Shown: in pieces, positions 10,849 through 24,672 of the stretch
Layout of the letters: every line of letters starts with the position of its first letter
How positions within the stretch are numbered: the stretch's first letter is position 1
Assembly (NCBI GenBank): GCA_902805475.1
Contig: CADCSX010000007.1
Span: 992,001 to 1,056,000 of the forward strand
Origin: Entonaema liquescens
Lineage: Eukaryota; Ascomycota; Sordariomycetes; Xylariales; Xylariaceae
DNA: 64,000 nt
Reading direction: 5' to 3'
Made by a program: the position numbers and the translations under genes
The notes under the pieces: generated by a model
What the model saw: only the letters and a program-made list of their open reading frames with translations
Told to the model about the DNA's origin: nothing
The model's database searches: none

Positions 10849-13052
10849 ATGGGCTGCGAAGACGTAATTACAGCAAATGCGAAGCCCCTATGGTCGCGAC
10901 TAACCAAGGGCCTTAAGAAAGGCTCAAAGAAGGAGAATGACGAGCCTGAGAAGGAGAAGACATCCTCCACCACTTCAGCTGCAGATGAATCTATGAAGTG
11001 TGAAATCAAGCATCTGGATCAACGCTGGAACGAAAAGGACGAACAGTATTTTGCAGAGCGGAAAGACGAAGCTGAGAAGCCTGAACAGAAGGATTGGTGG
11101 CGTCTGTTTGCCTATTGTATTGTCAAACACTATTACGACGACGACGAGCTTGACACAACTCGTCTATACGTGAATCCCGAACCACTTCGCAAACTAGTCA
11201 AGGATGTTATTGGGGACTACCCAGACGACCCCATAGATGTTGATGATGTGCAGATCGAGACGCCATACTATTCGCTGTTTCATTACCGGAAAGAATTAGA
11301 GTCGCAGGGCCTGGAACGGTTTAAGAACGACGAAGATTCTAAAGCGCAACTACAACTGCTACTAAACTGGATCAAGACTCATTTCGAGAATGACATCTCT
11401 GCTTATGAGAAGTGCATTACCGGTCTCAAAGCCATCCCTTATGAAAGCTTATGGACCTTATTCCCGCCGAACAAGATCATACACGCCAAAGTACTCAACC
11501 AACACCGTGCATTTCGGGTCCATAGCTGCTGGTACGAAGAGGGTGAGAACCCGCTTCTAAGTATCTGGGCTAACTTCATCGACTTTGACGGTGATGCGCT
11601 TGGCACGAGGAGGGCTGAGTTATTCATCAAGAAATATGCGGGAACGCGCCAGTTGTCCGAGCTTACCACCATCCCGCTTGACCTACTGGAGGACAATGCG
11701 GAGATACGTGAGGAGTTAGTTAAGCGTGGAAGGAAATTTGAAAGCTACATAGGACAGCATTTCGAACAGTACAACGGCGTCGGACTAAAGAAGACCGAAA
11801 AGGGTTACGCGAGGTTCAATGTCAAAGGGCGCATTATGATCGACTGTGAGACATACCACAGGCTCGAGGCTGACGACGCATTCGATGTGGTGGAACTGGG
11901 GAAACCCATGAGTTCTAATGACTCCAGCCATCGGACAGCGGTGAACGAAGTTGACTTTGTACGCGAGGCGAAGACTTTCGATAAATTATCCGATGAGGAC
12001 GCTTCAATCACTAATGCCACGGTTCGGGGATACGCGTTTGGCGTCAAGCAGTTTCTTGAGTTCTTCGTCGATAAGGTCTCGCCTATTGAATGGAACACTC
12101 ACTGCTTTGATGATCTCGTTCTTGACCCGGCGACCAAGAAGACCGTCCAGGCTGTGGTTTCTACGCACTCCAAGAGCCGGGACGGGTTTGACGATATCGT
12201 CAAGGGGAAGGGTCAGGGACTCGTGTGTGTGCTGCAGTACGTATTCCTAAACCCCCTTTTTTATTATTAAGTCTCATTGTTCCTCTCCAAAATTTGCAAC
12301 AACATGTAATTTCGGACAATATTTCATTCAAGACACCCATCATGGACTCTAAAGGAAATGAGCACTGACCGTTCAATTTGAATAGTGGCCCACCTGGTGT
12401 TGGCAAGACGTTAACTGCCGAGTGTGTGGCAGAATACGTTAAGCGGCCCCTATACATGGTCTCGTCTGGTGATTTGGGTGTGTCTAGTGGATATCTCGAT
12501 CTTAACTTATCGCGAATCATGGACCTTGCCTCAACGTGGAAAGCGGTACTGCTTATTGACGAAGCGGATGTATTCCTCGAACAACGATCGCTCCACGACG
12601 TGCACCGGAACGCCATGGTAAGCGTGTTCCTGCGGGCGCTCGAGTACTATGGCGGCATCCTGTTTCTCACCACGAACCGCGTCAGTACGTTCGATGAGGG
12701 ATTCAAGAGCCGTATCCACGTGCCCATACGGTATACCGATCTCAGCTCGACGTCCCGCCTGCAAATATGGCGTAACCTATGCAGCCGCGTGCCTGGTGGC
12801 GTTGACGTCGACGAAACCGGGTTCCGAGAACTCGCAGAACACGATCTCAATGGTCGCCAGATCAAGAACGTCATCAAAGCTGCCGAGAGCCTCGCGGCTT
12901 TCGACGGGGTCAAGGTCGATTTTGAGCAGCTGAAGCAGGTTACGAAGATCCAGGATACGTTCGAGAAGGACCTGACGAACGTGGGAGGCGTGGATTATAC
13001 GGCGCCTGGGGAGTCGAAGAGGAATGGAGAGGGGTTTAACATGTTCATGTAA
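10849..13052 (+). CDS. Fungal AAA+ ATPase with N-terminal DUF7025-like region
   Basis: Two exons, 10849-12236 and 12386-13052, encode 684 residues. The 149-bp intron (GTACGT donor, ATAG acceptor) splits a His codon directly before the Walker A motif GPPGVGKT. The Walker B is VLLIDEADVF, the sensor region has TTNR, and a putative arginine finger sits in FKSRI. The N-terminal two thirds, including an HSCWYEEGEN...FIDFDG segment, resembles the region found in a large family of Pezizomycotina AAA proteins of unknown role; I assign DUF7025 from memory of that architecture. Substrate and location are unknown; no signal peptide or membrane helix is seen. The first 45 residues are basic, then acidic and low in complexity, so a later start at about 10993 is possible. 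Confidence 0.85.
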
Positions 13053-13570
13053 GGTGTTTATCTAAGTCCATTTGGCATGAATGCATGACACAAGTATTGG
13101 TTGGCGGCGGCGGCGTTCAGGGAGAGTACTTTGTGTATATGGCAAGCGTGAGATATCATCGACAAATGCACATAGAGAAATAGCATTATACCCGAGTAAC
13201 TTCTACCTCACTGGGGAGTAGTGATGGCTATTATGCATGCATTTACTGGTCGACGGGCTTTGAAGCCTCGTATTTTTCGAGCACGGATGATACGGCAGAA
13301 TCCTTAAGCATGTTAAACACATTCTGAGGCATACCTGGTACGGGGTAGTAAAAAACGTCTTGTTACCTATCTAGCTATCATATGGACGGAAGAACCGTTT
13401 TGCAATGACTACCTACGTGATAGTATCATACGTTCGAGTCCCCTCAGCTCTGAACCGTAGATTTACGACTTGTAAGCAACATGATGACCAGGTAGCTTAT
13501 GAATAGGTGCTCATAGTGCAATCAATGCGCGAATAAAACGCGCAATGTTCTCACCGCTGGCAAATTCATC
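13053..13570. other. Intergenic region between convergent genes
   Basis: About 520 bp lie between two convergent stop codons. I see no gene. It should contain both 3' UTRs. Confidence 0.6.
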
Positions 13571-14801
13571 TCAACCATCTCGACGACACACATCCCAGCT
13601 GCCTTCCATACCACGCGGCTTGTACCACTTCGTAAGTCGAGCGATGGTGGCCTGGTCGGCGTCACCGTCTGCCTTGATAAACAAGGTCTCGTACGGATGA
13701 GTATTCGCGCCGTAGTGTTGCGCGTCCATGATACCTACTTGAGTCGGACCCTTGAGGCAGTCGTCTTCGTAGTTCTTGGCCTTGTGGAATGCTGCCATCA
13801 TGGCGTCGACCTTGTAGCCTGCCTTCTTGATCACAGAGGTAGCCTCGATTTCACCGTGGACGGCTTGCTCCTTGTTGTTGTAGCATCCTCCGAGTGCGAC
13901 TACCTCCTTGCCATGGTGGCCTGATGGATCCTTAGAGGGCTCAAGGAGGAGGCTCATACCGGTTGAATCAGTGGCCCAGATCATGGGGTCGATGTGGAAC
14001 TTGGGGTGGCAGCTTGCGGTTGCTCCTACGAGCTGGATAGGGTGTCGTTAGTGAATCATCTACTAGATATGGGTTTATAGGTTGGGTTTACTTACCTTTA
14101 CATTCTTAGTGACTCGGCTTAGAAACGCATCGCTCCAACAGCCGTGGCTCCAGTATGGGATGAATGGACCTCGGGCATTAGAGTTGAGCATGATGAAGCG
14201 GCCGTAATTCTTCCACAAGCCATTCTTGCGGAGCACTTCTCCGTGAGCGCCGAGATCGAAGCATTCGTCCTGTCGTGAGATGACTTGGACGTTGGGCTCC
14301 TTGGGGATCATACTGGTAGCGTGGGTGGGACCGTTGAGAATGAAGATGAAGTCAGCGCCGTGGTCTGTGGCAAGTAGAGTCAGTGTGACGTAGTCAAAGA
14401 TATAAGTGATTGGTGTTTGAGGAAGTGAGTCCCTTCCTATTCAGCCTTCACGTTGTAAAACTCGATAATATGTAATATGTAGACTATTTGTGATATCAGC
14501 AAGAGTTACTTACGAATACCATTGTTGATGAAGAATTCCAGGTTCTCTCGGGCGATCTGAGACTCAGTGTACGCGTAGGTGATGAGTGTGCGGGTAGAGT
14601 CAACGGAGTGGTGCTGACCAGGCTTCTTTAAGTTGACCTCGGTCTGCGAATATTATTAGTCTCCGCTGACAGCAATGAGCCATATGAGTTAATACGTACG
14701 ACTTGGTCGATCTCATGGGAGAATTTGACGAAGCCGTAGAGACCTGTGAGGCATATGAAGATGATGGTCATCAAGGTAGGACAGAGGAGTTCTCGTGCCA
14801 T
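13571..14801 (-). CDS. Type II membrane glycosyltransferase-like protein
   Basis: Four exons on the minus strand (14801-14700, 14643-14514, 14364-14096, 14032-13571) give 320 residues with all phases consistent. A single hydrophobic segment at about residues 5-26 (LLCPTLMTIIFICLTGLYGF) suggests a signal anchor and a luminal catalytic domain. Recognisable segments are ADFIFILNG, CFDLGAHGE, NGLWKNYGRFIMLNSNARGPF, and HGEIEATSVIKKAGYKVDAMM near the end. This pattern recurs in uncharacterised fungal and plant proteins usually described as glycosyltransferase-like. I see no classical DXD motif that I can assign, so the catalytic role is inferred. Secretory-pathway residence follows from the anchor. 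Confidence 0.7.
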
Positions 14802-15820
14802 CTTGACTGTAGGTAGGTTTCCTTACACCCTAGGATAGAATTGTCAAGGAGTAAGGCCAAACTCCCAAGAAGATGGGGTTATTTATACTACGCAGGAAGT
14901 GAGTACGTGTGATTGAAGTTGCGTATTAAGGGGTGTAGGTATTGATCAGAACCCTAATACCATCACGGGTCAAATGGAATAGGAATGAGAGGCTTGACTC
15001 CAGATGAAGCCTCCCTTAGCTGAAGGTGCCAGAAAAATAATTAATTCAATATTTCCTACAGTATGAGAGATGCGTTATGAATTCTTGGAAGTTACGATGC
15101 CTAAGCGGGACAGGTTCGGAGCATTCCGGCAGGCGGACTCGGCGCCGACCCGGAATCAAACACGGCAGTTGCCCGGAATGACACAAATGCGCACCTGCAT
15201 GTAGCAAAGAGCTCTTATATACTTCTAATTCCTTCCAATTTTTAGTGAATCTAGTGTATACAGTATTTAAATGTACAAGAGCAGACATGTAAATCTTTAA
15301 AAGAGGCAAGCACGGCAGTTGCTACAATCACATTTAGAATTGGTCTGATCTTATGTGTAGGTAGGTACATACCTACTCCGTGTGCGTATTTTAATCAGCT
15401 CATGAGCAAATGATTAAGTTTTTTATGAGTCAGTTATTCTGACTGAAGGAAACAGCAAAGGAGATTGTCTCCATCTTAGACAATCAGGGTCTAGTATTCA
15501 CGTCATCTCAGTAGATGCCAGTATAAGGGGTTATGATAGAACTACCTACATACAAGTATAGTCTGACCAATTCAACACGTATTCTTGTAACTATTCTTTT
15601 TAAATCAGAGTACGCAATATTATCACCTCATCCTAAAGTGTTGTATCTTGAAGTCAATTTCCCCCTCTTCTACCACGGCTTGACTTGTCAAGGGCTCAGG
15701 GTCCACTTCGCCTTATCAAAGCGCCTAATTGCTCATCCTTCATTATCCTGACCACGCAATGCCCGTTCCAACTCAATGTGCAACCATAATTAGAATAAAG
15801 AAAAAAAAAACTACATTCCT
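14802..15820. other. Intergenic region, 5' of the glycosyltransferase-like gene
   Basis: About 1 kb without a supportable gene. A GC-rich patch of about 110 bp near 15.09-15.20 kb stands out from AT-rich surroundings but folds into no RNA I recognise. Confidence 0.55.
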
Positions 15821-16993
15821 TTACTTTACCTTCACAAATATCTTCCCAGTAGCTCTGTTTGTTGCCAACTTTTCGTAGGCCTTAAAGAATTGTTAGCAAT
15901 AGCACCTGGTTCTTAGGTTCAAGTAGGGTTACCTGTAGAGCATCATCCATTTCGTACGTAGAGTCGACGGGAACCTCGCTGATCCACCCCTTCTCAAACC
16001 AGTCCGCAATGTCTTTAGCTGAAGCGCCACTTGGGCTGCTCATGATATTTACCCGCGTGCGTGGTGTTCCGCCGAGGATCACAGGCAACCAGTTGCCGAG
16101 CTTAAAAAATCCGAAAGGGCCTGCTTCGATGTCTAAATACTTTCCATCTGATTTCAGATATTTAGGGGAGCTTGTATATAGTGGTTCATTGCCTACGCAG
16201 TCGATAATGGCGTCAAAGGGCATGTTTCCGGGCGCTGCACATACAGAAGCGAGATGGTCGGGGAGAGACTTATGAGTAGTGTAATCAATAACCTACAAAG
16301 GCACTCGTGAGAACCATGCTAGGTTTGAGGCAACTAAGGGGTTTATAGAACCAATGTTTATTAGCAGGGCGAACGTACCTCTTCAGCACCCAGTCTTCGA
16401 ACGAAGGCCTCATTCTTCGCCGAACAGATAGCCGTGACGTGCGTACCCATCCCGCGAAGTAATTGGACCGAAATAGAGCCCACGCCACCACTAGCACCAT
16501 TCACTAACACCCTATCGCCCTCGCGCACATTGGCGGCGTGGATTATCACGGCATTGGTCTGTCCAGCAATCCCCAAGAGTCCAGCTGCGACAGATTCTTG
16601 GAGACCTTTGGGCTTCTCTGCAACTGCATGCGCGGGAACCACCAGATAATCAGACAGTGCGCCAGCACCGCGCCACATATTCGCTATTGGCACGGTACCT
16701 CCGACGACCATGCCGGCGCGCACATCCGACGGCGATTTAGGGGTAGATGGTCCGACTTGAACGACTTCTCCGACGAAATCCATACCGGCGATGGTATTTA
16801 CTTTACACGGAATTGCCATTGCCATGATTTTGATCTCGCCTGGGTTGATTGCTGCGTATGAGACTCTGACCATGATCTCTCCGGTTTTAGGTGGTGCAGG
16901 AGTCGGCCAATCGGTTCTCAATTCAAGAACATCTTGGGGTTTCCCGGCTCGGGTGACGACCCATGCCTTCATGGTTTTTGGTAAGTCGACCAT
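15821..16993 (-). CDS. MDR-superfamily NAD(P)H oxidoreductase (quinone/enoyl reductase type)
   Basis: Three exons (16993-16379, 16292-15933, 15880-15821) encode 344 residues. The N-terminal GroES-like half has the usual VRVSYAAINPGEIKIM and GMDFVGEVVQVG segments, and the nucleotide-binding half has NGASGGVGSISVQLLRGMG. The cysteine set of zinc alcohol dehydrogenases is absent, so this is a zinc-free member such as quinone oxidoreductase or a trans-acting enoyl reductase. The last exon of 20 codons (AYEKLATNRATGKIFVKVK) is the normal C-terminus of the family. A cytosolic location is likely because no signal is present. Substrate unknown. It lies about 400 bp from the retrotransposon, and its 5' end faces it. 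Confidence 0.85.
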
Positions 16994-17385
16994 TGCGCGT
17001 GACTTAGGTATGAGGTTTAACCTGGGTAAATAGAGGTGTGAGGGTTGGTATGCATGATTTCGAAAATAAGAGTATAGTTACTACTAAGCCTCTTATATTG
17101 ACCACTCATCCTAGTGTTTAATGACATGTTACAACAATACCTAAACCTATATCGTATTTGTCAACGGACGCGGATGATATGATAGTCCTACGGGTTGCTA
17201 TAATTCTATCCGATGCGGTTAATAATTCCGCTTACATTGTGTTTGCCAAAAAGGGCAAAGCGATCCGCATCTAGCTTATGAATATGCGGATATAGATGCT
17301 TATTTCGGAACATGTCATACCTCACAGCGACAATATAATCTAGACTGGGTCGGCCCTGGAAACACGATCTAGTGTAGTTGCAAGC
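16994..17385. other. Intergenic sequence between the MDR gene and the retrotransposon
   Basis: About 390 bp of ordinary base composition, ending at the target duplication. It is the likely promoter of the MDR gene. No other gene is seen. Confidence 0.6.
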
Positions 17386-17390
17386 AAGAC
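17386..17390. repeat. Target site duplication, left copy (AAGAC)
   Basis: AAGAC directly precedes the left LTR and is repeated directly after the right LTR at 24673-24677. Five base pairs is the usual length for LTR-retrotransposon integrases. Confidence 0.9.
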
Positions 17391-17535
17391 TGTCACAGTA
17401 TGGTATGAGTATAGATTGGATTGTGTTATTATATTAGTTAGGTTTTATAAAGGAATTTCTAAAATAGTAAATGTAAGAATATATCTAAGATATATAAGTT
17501 TTTATGTGGATCTTATAGATTTATGTTATATAATA
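17391..17535. repeat. Left LTR (145 bp)
   Basis: It begins with TGTCACAG and ends with TAATA (a mutated form of the right LTR's TGACA). By my alignment it differs from the right LTR at 31 positions, all of them transitions, with no gaps. Its outer 40 bp keep G or C at every one of the 12 differences there. Confidence 0.93.
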
Positions 17536-20500
17536 TTCGTTACCTGCAAAAAATGCGATATCTTTATTATTATCTATTTTATAATAAAATTATATTTAAT
17601 TTTTATATAATTTTAATAAAATAATTATATTTATATTATATTATAAATTAATACCTTTATAACTAAAAATTAATTAATAATTTATTTATATTTTTTTTTA
17701 ATTTTTTTTATAATAATTATTATATATATTAATTATTAAATTTAATATATTTAATAAAATATTATCTTTTAATAATATTTTTTTTAATAATTTTTTTATA
17801 ATATATTTTAAAAAAAACTAATCTTAAATATAGTAAAAAACGATTAAAAATATTTAATAAAAATATTAATTTAAGGTAATTAATTAATATTATATTATAA
17901 ATTTTAAAATTATTAGGAAATTTTAAATAATAAGTTAATTTTTTAACTTATTTAATAATATAAAAAAATCTTATATATTATTATCTTAATTTACGGTTAA
18001 AAATAATAATGGTAAAAATATTATAATTTTTATGTAATTGTAAAAATATACGTTATTTTTTATAAAAAAATATAAGTTTATATTATTAATTATAATAGAA
18101 TTTTACAAATATAAATGTTAAAATAATTACGTTATAAATGTTAATTTATAATAGGGGAAAATTTTAGTGTTATATTTTTAAAAATTAGGTAATGAAATTA
18201 AATATAAAATTATATAAAATTTTAAAAAAGTTTAATTTTATTATAAAAGATTTAATAAAATTTAATTCATATTAAAAATAAGGAAGATATTATTTTTATA
18301 ATTTATTATTATTAAAAAAATAAAAATAATATTGTAAATAAAATTTAATAAATAAAATATATTGTTTTATTTAATTATTAATTTAAAAATAATAAATAAT
18401 TATATATAATAATTTTATATTGTATATTATTTAAAATATAGATTAAAATTTTAATAAAAATTTAAGGTTTTTATTTAAAATAATAATTTTAAATAATTTT
18501 TATTTAATATTAAATAATTAATTATAAAATGTTTTAACTTATTATAAGGTATTATAATTATATTTATTAAAAATCAAAATAATTAATTTAATAAATTTAT
18601 TAATAATAATATTAAATATATTATAATTATTATTATTTTAAAGAAGATTAAAAGTTATATTTATTATAATTATATAAAAGAAATAAAGGGAATTAATAAT
18701 AAGTTAAAACAAACCATAAAATTTATAATTACACATATAATATATTAAATATTTAAAGTATAACTTTATATACTTTATAAATTTTTTCCGGTTAAAAATA
18801 AAATATTATAAATAATCATAAAAACAATTAAATCTTAAATAATTTAATTTATATATTATTTTAAAAATTTTAAAGTTATAATTTTTTAATATATATAATT
18901 TATTATAAGTATTTAAATATTTTTAAATAAATCTATTTTTTAAATAAAATAGGAAATTTATAATATTTTATTAATTAAAATAATAATTAATATTAATAAT
19001 ATTTAATATTATTTACCATTTAAGATTTTTGCAATAATTTTATTATATTTTAATTTTAAATTTTAAGGTTATTTATATTAATGTAATATTATAAGTATTA
19101 TATAATATAAAGGGGTTGTTATCAGGTTTTAAAGTTATTATATGAATAGTTAACAAAACTTTATCAAATAAAATTTAAAGGTTATTTAATTATAAATCGG
19201 TGGATAAGGCTTAATATTTGTTAACGTTGTTAGAAAAAAAATCTAATTTTCTTAGTTAAAAAGTTAATTTAATTAAATATAAAAAGTTAAACGTTAATAA
19301 TTGCAATAATATATTAAAAATTATATAAAATTTCTTGGACTTATATAATAACATATATAAAAATTTAAAAATATATTTAAAAATTTTAACTAATTATAAA
19401 TTTTTATTATTTATTATAATAAAGTTAATAAAGTTTAAATACTTTATTATTTTAAAGATAATTTTATAATTAATAAAAATATAAATTTTTTTTTATATAA
19501 TAAAAATATAATAATAAGTTTTTTTTAAAATTTAAATAAAATTTAAAATCTCTATTTTAGTAAATTAATATTATTTCTTAAAATATATAAAAATACGTAA
19601 TAAAAATACAATTAATTTTATTATAATTTATAAGGTATAAATAATAAACTTATTATCTTTTATTAATTTAAATAAAATATTTTCGGTAATATAATAAATA
19701 TAAACTCTAATTCTAATATAAAAAATATTAAAATTAATATATAATATTTTTATAAAGTTAAAAAAATAAAGGATTATATATTTTATTAATATATCTTTAA
19801 TATTATAAAATAAATCTAATTTTATTTATAAAAAAATTATAATAACAATTTTTAATATCTATTTCTTTTTATTTTATTTTAATAATAATATATAAAAATT
19901 TATACGAAATAAAAAAATTTTTTACTTTTTTAAAAATTTAATAAATTTAATATATTTTAATATATTATTTTTTATATAATTAATAAAATTAATAAAGGTT
20001 TCCAAATTTTTTAATAATTTAAAAAATATAATTTTAATAATTATAATAAATTTTTTTTTTATTATTAATAAATTAAAAAAATCGATAAAATAATTAAAAA
20101 TAATATTATTAAAGAAAATAATAAATAATTTATTAAAATTAATTAATATATTCTTTATTCTTATTAAAATAAAAATATAAATTAAATTTTTAATATATTT
20201 TTTAAATATAATAAAAATTACATAAATATTATTATAATAAATATTAATGTTATTAATAAGTTCGAAAATAATATCTATTTATTTTTAAACATATATATTA
20301 TTATTTTTATATTTTATAATTAATATCTTAAATATATATTAATTTTTAATAATAATAATAATTAAAATCTATTATGTTATTAAGTAAATATATTATTAAT
20401 AATAAAAAAATAATATATTAAAAATTATAAAATATAATTTATTTTAATATTTAATTAATATAAATTTTTATAATTTTATTAAATATTTATTATTAAAAAT

Positions 20501-21849
20501 TATTTAATTAACGATTTTTATATTAATAATTATATAATTTTTTTGTTTAATTTTATTATTTTTATTTGGAATAAAAATATTTTTGTAAATAATAAAAATT
20601 AGTATAAAAAAAAAAATAAATTTTTAATTATAAAATATTCTATTTTAGGAGATTAGTTTTGCAATTATATTATTAATAATTTTTTAATTTTTAATATTAA
20701 TAATATAAGGTTTATATTTTTTAAGGATAAATTTTTCTTAATTTGATTTAAACTTAATTGGTTTAATTTTTTTTTTAGGGATATAAATAAAACTTTTATT
20801 TTTAAAAATATTATGAAATTTCGAAATAATATTATAAAACTTTTTAAATTTTTTTAATTTATTAAGGTTTTTATAAATAGTTATATTATTAAGGTATTTA
20901 TTAATATTAAAAATGTTTATAATAAATGGTAAAAATTAACCAAAAATATAATTATTAAGTTTATAAATTTTAAGTTTTTTAATAGTAAGTTTAATAACTT
21001 TATTATTAATAATATAATAATTTTTATATCTTTAATTTATTAAAATTAAATAATTTATAAATATATTATAGGAAATAATAATAAATTTTATAATATTATT
21101 ATAAATAATAATTTATTTTATATTATTATTAATTAAAAAGGTTAAATAAGTAATTTAATTATTAATAAGTTTAAAAATTAAATTTTAATTAAAATTTATA
21201 TAATATAATATATTAATATAATAATAATAATATAATGGGATAATAATGTAATTTATTGTTATTATTTTAGTTTTATTATATTTTTTATTATTTAAGATAA
21301 TTAATAATAAGATTGTAATTTTATAAGATTAAATAATGGTAATTTTTTTTAATAATAAAATATTAATGTTTTTAATATTAAAAATATTTATTTTTAATAA
21401 TAATTTAAGAGGTAAGTTTTTAATAAAAATAATTTTATAAAAGAACGAAATAATAATTAATTATTTATTATAAATATTTTTAAAATAAAATTTAATAATA
21501 ATATATTTATTTGTAATAATTTAGTTTATAAAAATTTTATATATAAATATAAATATTATTTTTGTACAAATTTTATTATTAAAATAATATTGTTAAATTT
21601 ATATTTTATTAATAATAATTCGTATATAATTAATATTAATATAAATATTTTTTTAATATTTAAATTTGAAGGAAATTATAATAAAAAATTTAAAATATAT
21701 TTTTATTTTATAAATAAAATTAGTTTTAATATTAAGGAATAAATTAATTAATAAATTAATAATAAGGGTTTTAATTTTTAATATTGATTATAAAAATTTG
21801 AATAATATTTTAGAATTAATATTAATTATTATTTAATATTAATTATTAT

Positions 21850-21957
21850 ATTGACAATTAATGAACAATGATAAATGATGAACATTGGATAATGATGATT
21901 GATAATCATTGGTCAATGAGGAATATTGAAAATTTTGCAATGTTAATGTATCATTAA
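21850..21957. other. Island of CA/TG-rich sequence inside the RIP block
   Basis: About 100 bp keep many CA and TG dinucleotides (ATGATGA, ACATTGG, CATTGGTCAATG type words), although CpA is the preferred RIP target and the surroundings have almost none. It is imperfectly repetitive with a period of about 7. It may be a protected low-complexity segment or a later insertion. Confidence 0.5.
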
Positions 21958-24527
21958 TATAATATAATTTAAATAAAATGGGGTTTATTACAATTACAAT
22001 ATTTATTAATTCTTATATATATATTAATAATAATGTTATTAATAATTGCAATATATTATATTGTGTTAAAGTTTCAATTAATAATTTTAATAAAGACAAT
22101 ATAAATTTAAGTAATAATTTATTATTATTAAAGTAATATTATCGAATGTAATAAAATAATTTATTACGATTGATAAATATTTTACCATAAAATTTACAAT
22201 TAACTTATTTAAATATTTAAACCATTATACCAAAATATACTATATTTTTAATATCATTATTAATAAAAGGTAAATCGAAATCATTAAGGATTTTTTTATA
22301 AAATATAATTTTTCCATTATTATAATTTTTTTTATTAATATAAATATTAAGATTATTAATATTTTTTTTTACATTATTTATATATACATTCGGTTTTTAA
22401 TAAAGTTATTAAAGATATTAACAATTATAATTTTTATTATTTTTATTTTTATTTAAATTTTTAATATCCAATTTAATATTTTAATTAAGGGATTATGAAC
22501 GTTAAAATTAATTATTTTTTTTTTAATATAACTTAAGATATTTTTAATAATTTTACGTTTAATTATTTATGGGGTTATTAATTTAATTTTTCAATTAATT
22601 ATAATTATTATAAAAAAAATTATTTTATTTACCATAATTATTATTATTATTATTATTATATTTATATATAAACTTTATTTCTTATAAAAGAATTGATTTA
22701 TGTTTATTAATTTCTCGAAAAAATTATCTAAAAGTAATATTTATAATAGGCTTAATCAATTATTATTAAATATAATAATTAAATAATTTAAAAGTATATT
22801 TAAATTGGTTTTTAAATAAATAATTACAAGCTTTTATATCATAAATAATATTATTAATAAAAAGGCGTAATAGTTTTCCATTTTTTATATTTAATAACGT
22901 AAATAATTAATTTTTTAAGTTTTAATAAGTAACGTTAAAATATTTGTAAAATTTAATAATAAGTTTTTCGTAAATATAATTTATATTATTTATAATTAAA
23001 ATATTTTATTTTATTTTTATTAATTTAATTATTAATTATTATTAAATAATATATTATAAATATAATATTTATATAATTTTAATTTTAATTTTTCTTTATA
23101 ATTATATAAGTTTTTTTAATTAATAGGTAAATATAAAGATATTAATATAAATAATATATTTTCTAAAAAATATAATATTGGTAAAATGGAAATTTATTTA
23201 TAAGGGATTAAAATATTTAATTATTTTTAAGGAAATTTCTCCATTATTATTTTTATTATTTTTATTATTATTATTATTAATAATATCATAACTATTATTA
23301 TTTATAAAATTTTATAACATTATTTAATAAAAGGTTTATATAATAATATTTATAATGTTAATAATTGTTATAAAAGTATTAAAGTTAATATGGTTTCTTT
23401 ATAAGTTTAAGTTTATTATATAAAATTAATTTCTTATTATAGTTTAATTAATTTTAATAAATTTTAATAAAAAAGATAATTAAAATAATACCTTAAAAGG
23501 AATAAATAATAATAATAATAATAATTACTTAAAAAGTTATTTAATAATAATGGGTTATTTAACTATAATAGGTTATTTAATGATAATAGGGATATTAATA
23601 GTATTTAATAATAAATATTTAAATTTTATTTTAAAAGATTATTTAATAAATAATATAAAAAATAAAGATATAATAATTAATTTAAAAGGTTATTCCAATA
23701 GTTCCAACGAAGAAAATAAAGTTTATCATTATAAGGTTTTTGAATTATTATTAAAATAGTAATATACTCGTAAACCAATAAAAATAAATTTTAAAAAATT
23801 AATATAATAAGATTAAAATAGTATAAGAATTAATTTAATACGTTACGAATTTTTTATAATAATAGGGATAAGAAATATTTTAAAAGGTATAATAAATCTA
23901 TTAAGGGATGTAAATATTATTGTAAAGGAATTATAATTATTTTAATTAAATTATTATAAAGGTTAAAAGATATTATATTTTTTTCTTTAACATTTAAAAA
24001 AATAGTAAAACTATTTTTTTAATTTTACTTATTAAATTAAATAAATAACATTTTCATATTATAATGTTAGATTTTTTTTTAATAAAGTAAAAATTAATTA
24101 AATAAAAATAAAATTATATTTGTTAATTAATATAAAAAAAAAGTAATTTGTTTTTAAAAAGTAAAAAAAGTATAAAGTTTATTTATATATTTTTATAAAT
24201 ATTAATAATAATTAATAATAAAGTTATAAATGATTGTTAAATTAATAATTATTAATAAAACTCATTATAGATATAAATTATTAATAAAAATTATTAATAA
24301 AAATTAAAAACGATAATTTATTAATAAGTAAACCTTAATAATAAAGATTAAAATAATTATTATTTATCAAAAAAAACTTATAATGGTTTAACTAAATTAA
24401 TAATTAACTTTAATTTAATTTAATTTAATAAAAATTTTTTAATTTAATAAAAAATAAAATATTTGTTATAATCTATAATATTATAATTAAAAAACAATTA
24501 AAAAAACGGAATAATAAAATTACTAAA

Positions 24528-24672
24528 TATTATAATATAATATAAATATAGATTAAATTATATTATTATATTGATTAGGTTTTATAAAAAAATCTCTAAA
24601 ATAATAAACGTAAGAATATATTTAAGATATATAGGTCCTTATATGGATCCTATGGGTCCATGTTATATGACA
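24528..24672. repeat. Right LTR (145 bp)
   Basis: It ends in TGACA at 24668-24672. The inner (left) part is the more mutated here and the outer (right) part the less mutated, the mirror image of the left LTR. The copy ends 32 bp before the start codon of the next gene. Confidence 0.93.

Larger units (their letters stand above)
17391..24672. mobile_element. Complete LTR retrotransposon, destroyed by RIP
   Basis: This 7,282-bp element is bounded by two 145-bp direct repeats, carries TGTCA at its left end and TGACA at its right end, and is flanked by AAGAC duplications. The interior is extremely AT-rich with almost every C and G lost, as expected of RIP in ascomycetes. No gag or pol frame survives; the one open frame over 60 codons inside (23550-23759) is low-complexity and not convincing. 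I could not identify a primer binding site or polypurine tract, so orientation and superfamily (Ty1/copia or Ty3/gypsy) are undetermined. It sits between the MDR gene and the Zn2Cys6 regulator. The boundaries are exact; the classification is by structure only. Confidence 0.93.

Noticed and set aside
15046..15309. 87-codon minus-strand open frame over a GC-rich patch
   Set aside because: No domain, no plausible exon partners, and the GC patch alone explains the absence of stops.
23550..23759. 69-codon open frame inside the retrotransposon
   Set aside because: It is made of A/T-rich codons (Ile, Asn, Leu, Lys, Tyr), matches no gag or pol motif, and an open frame of this size is expected now and then in such sequence.
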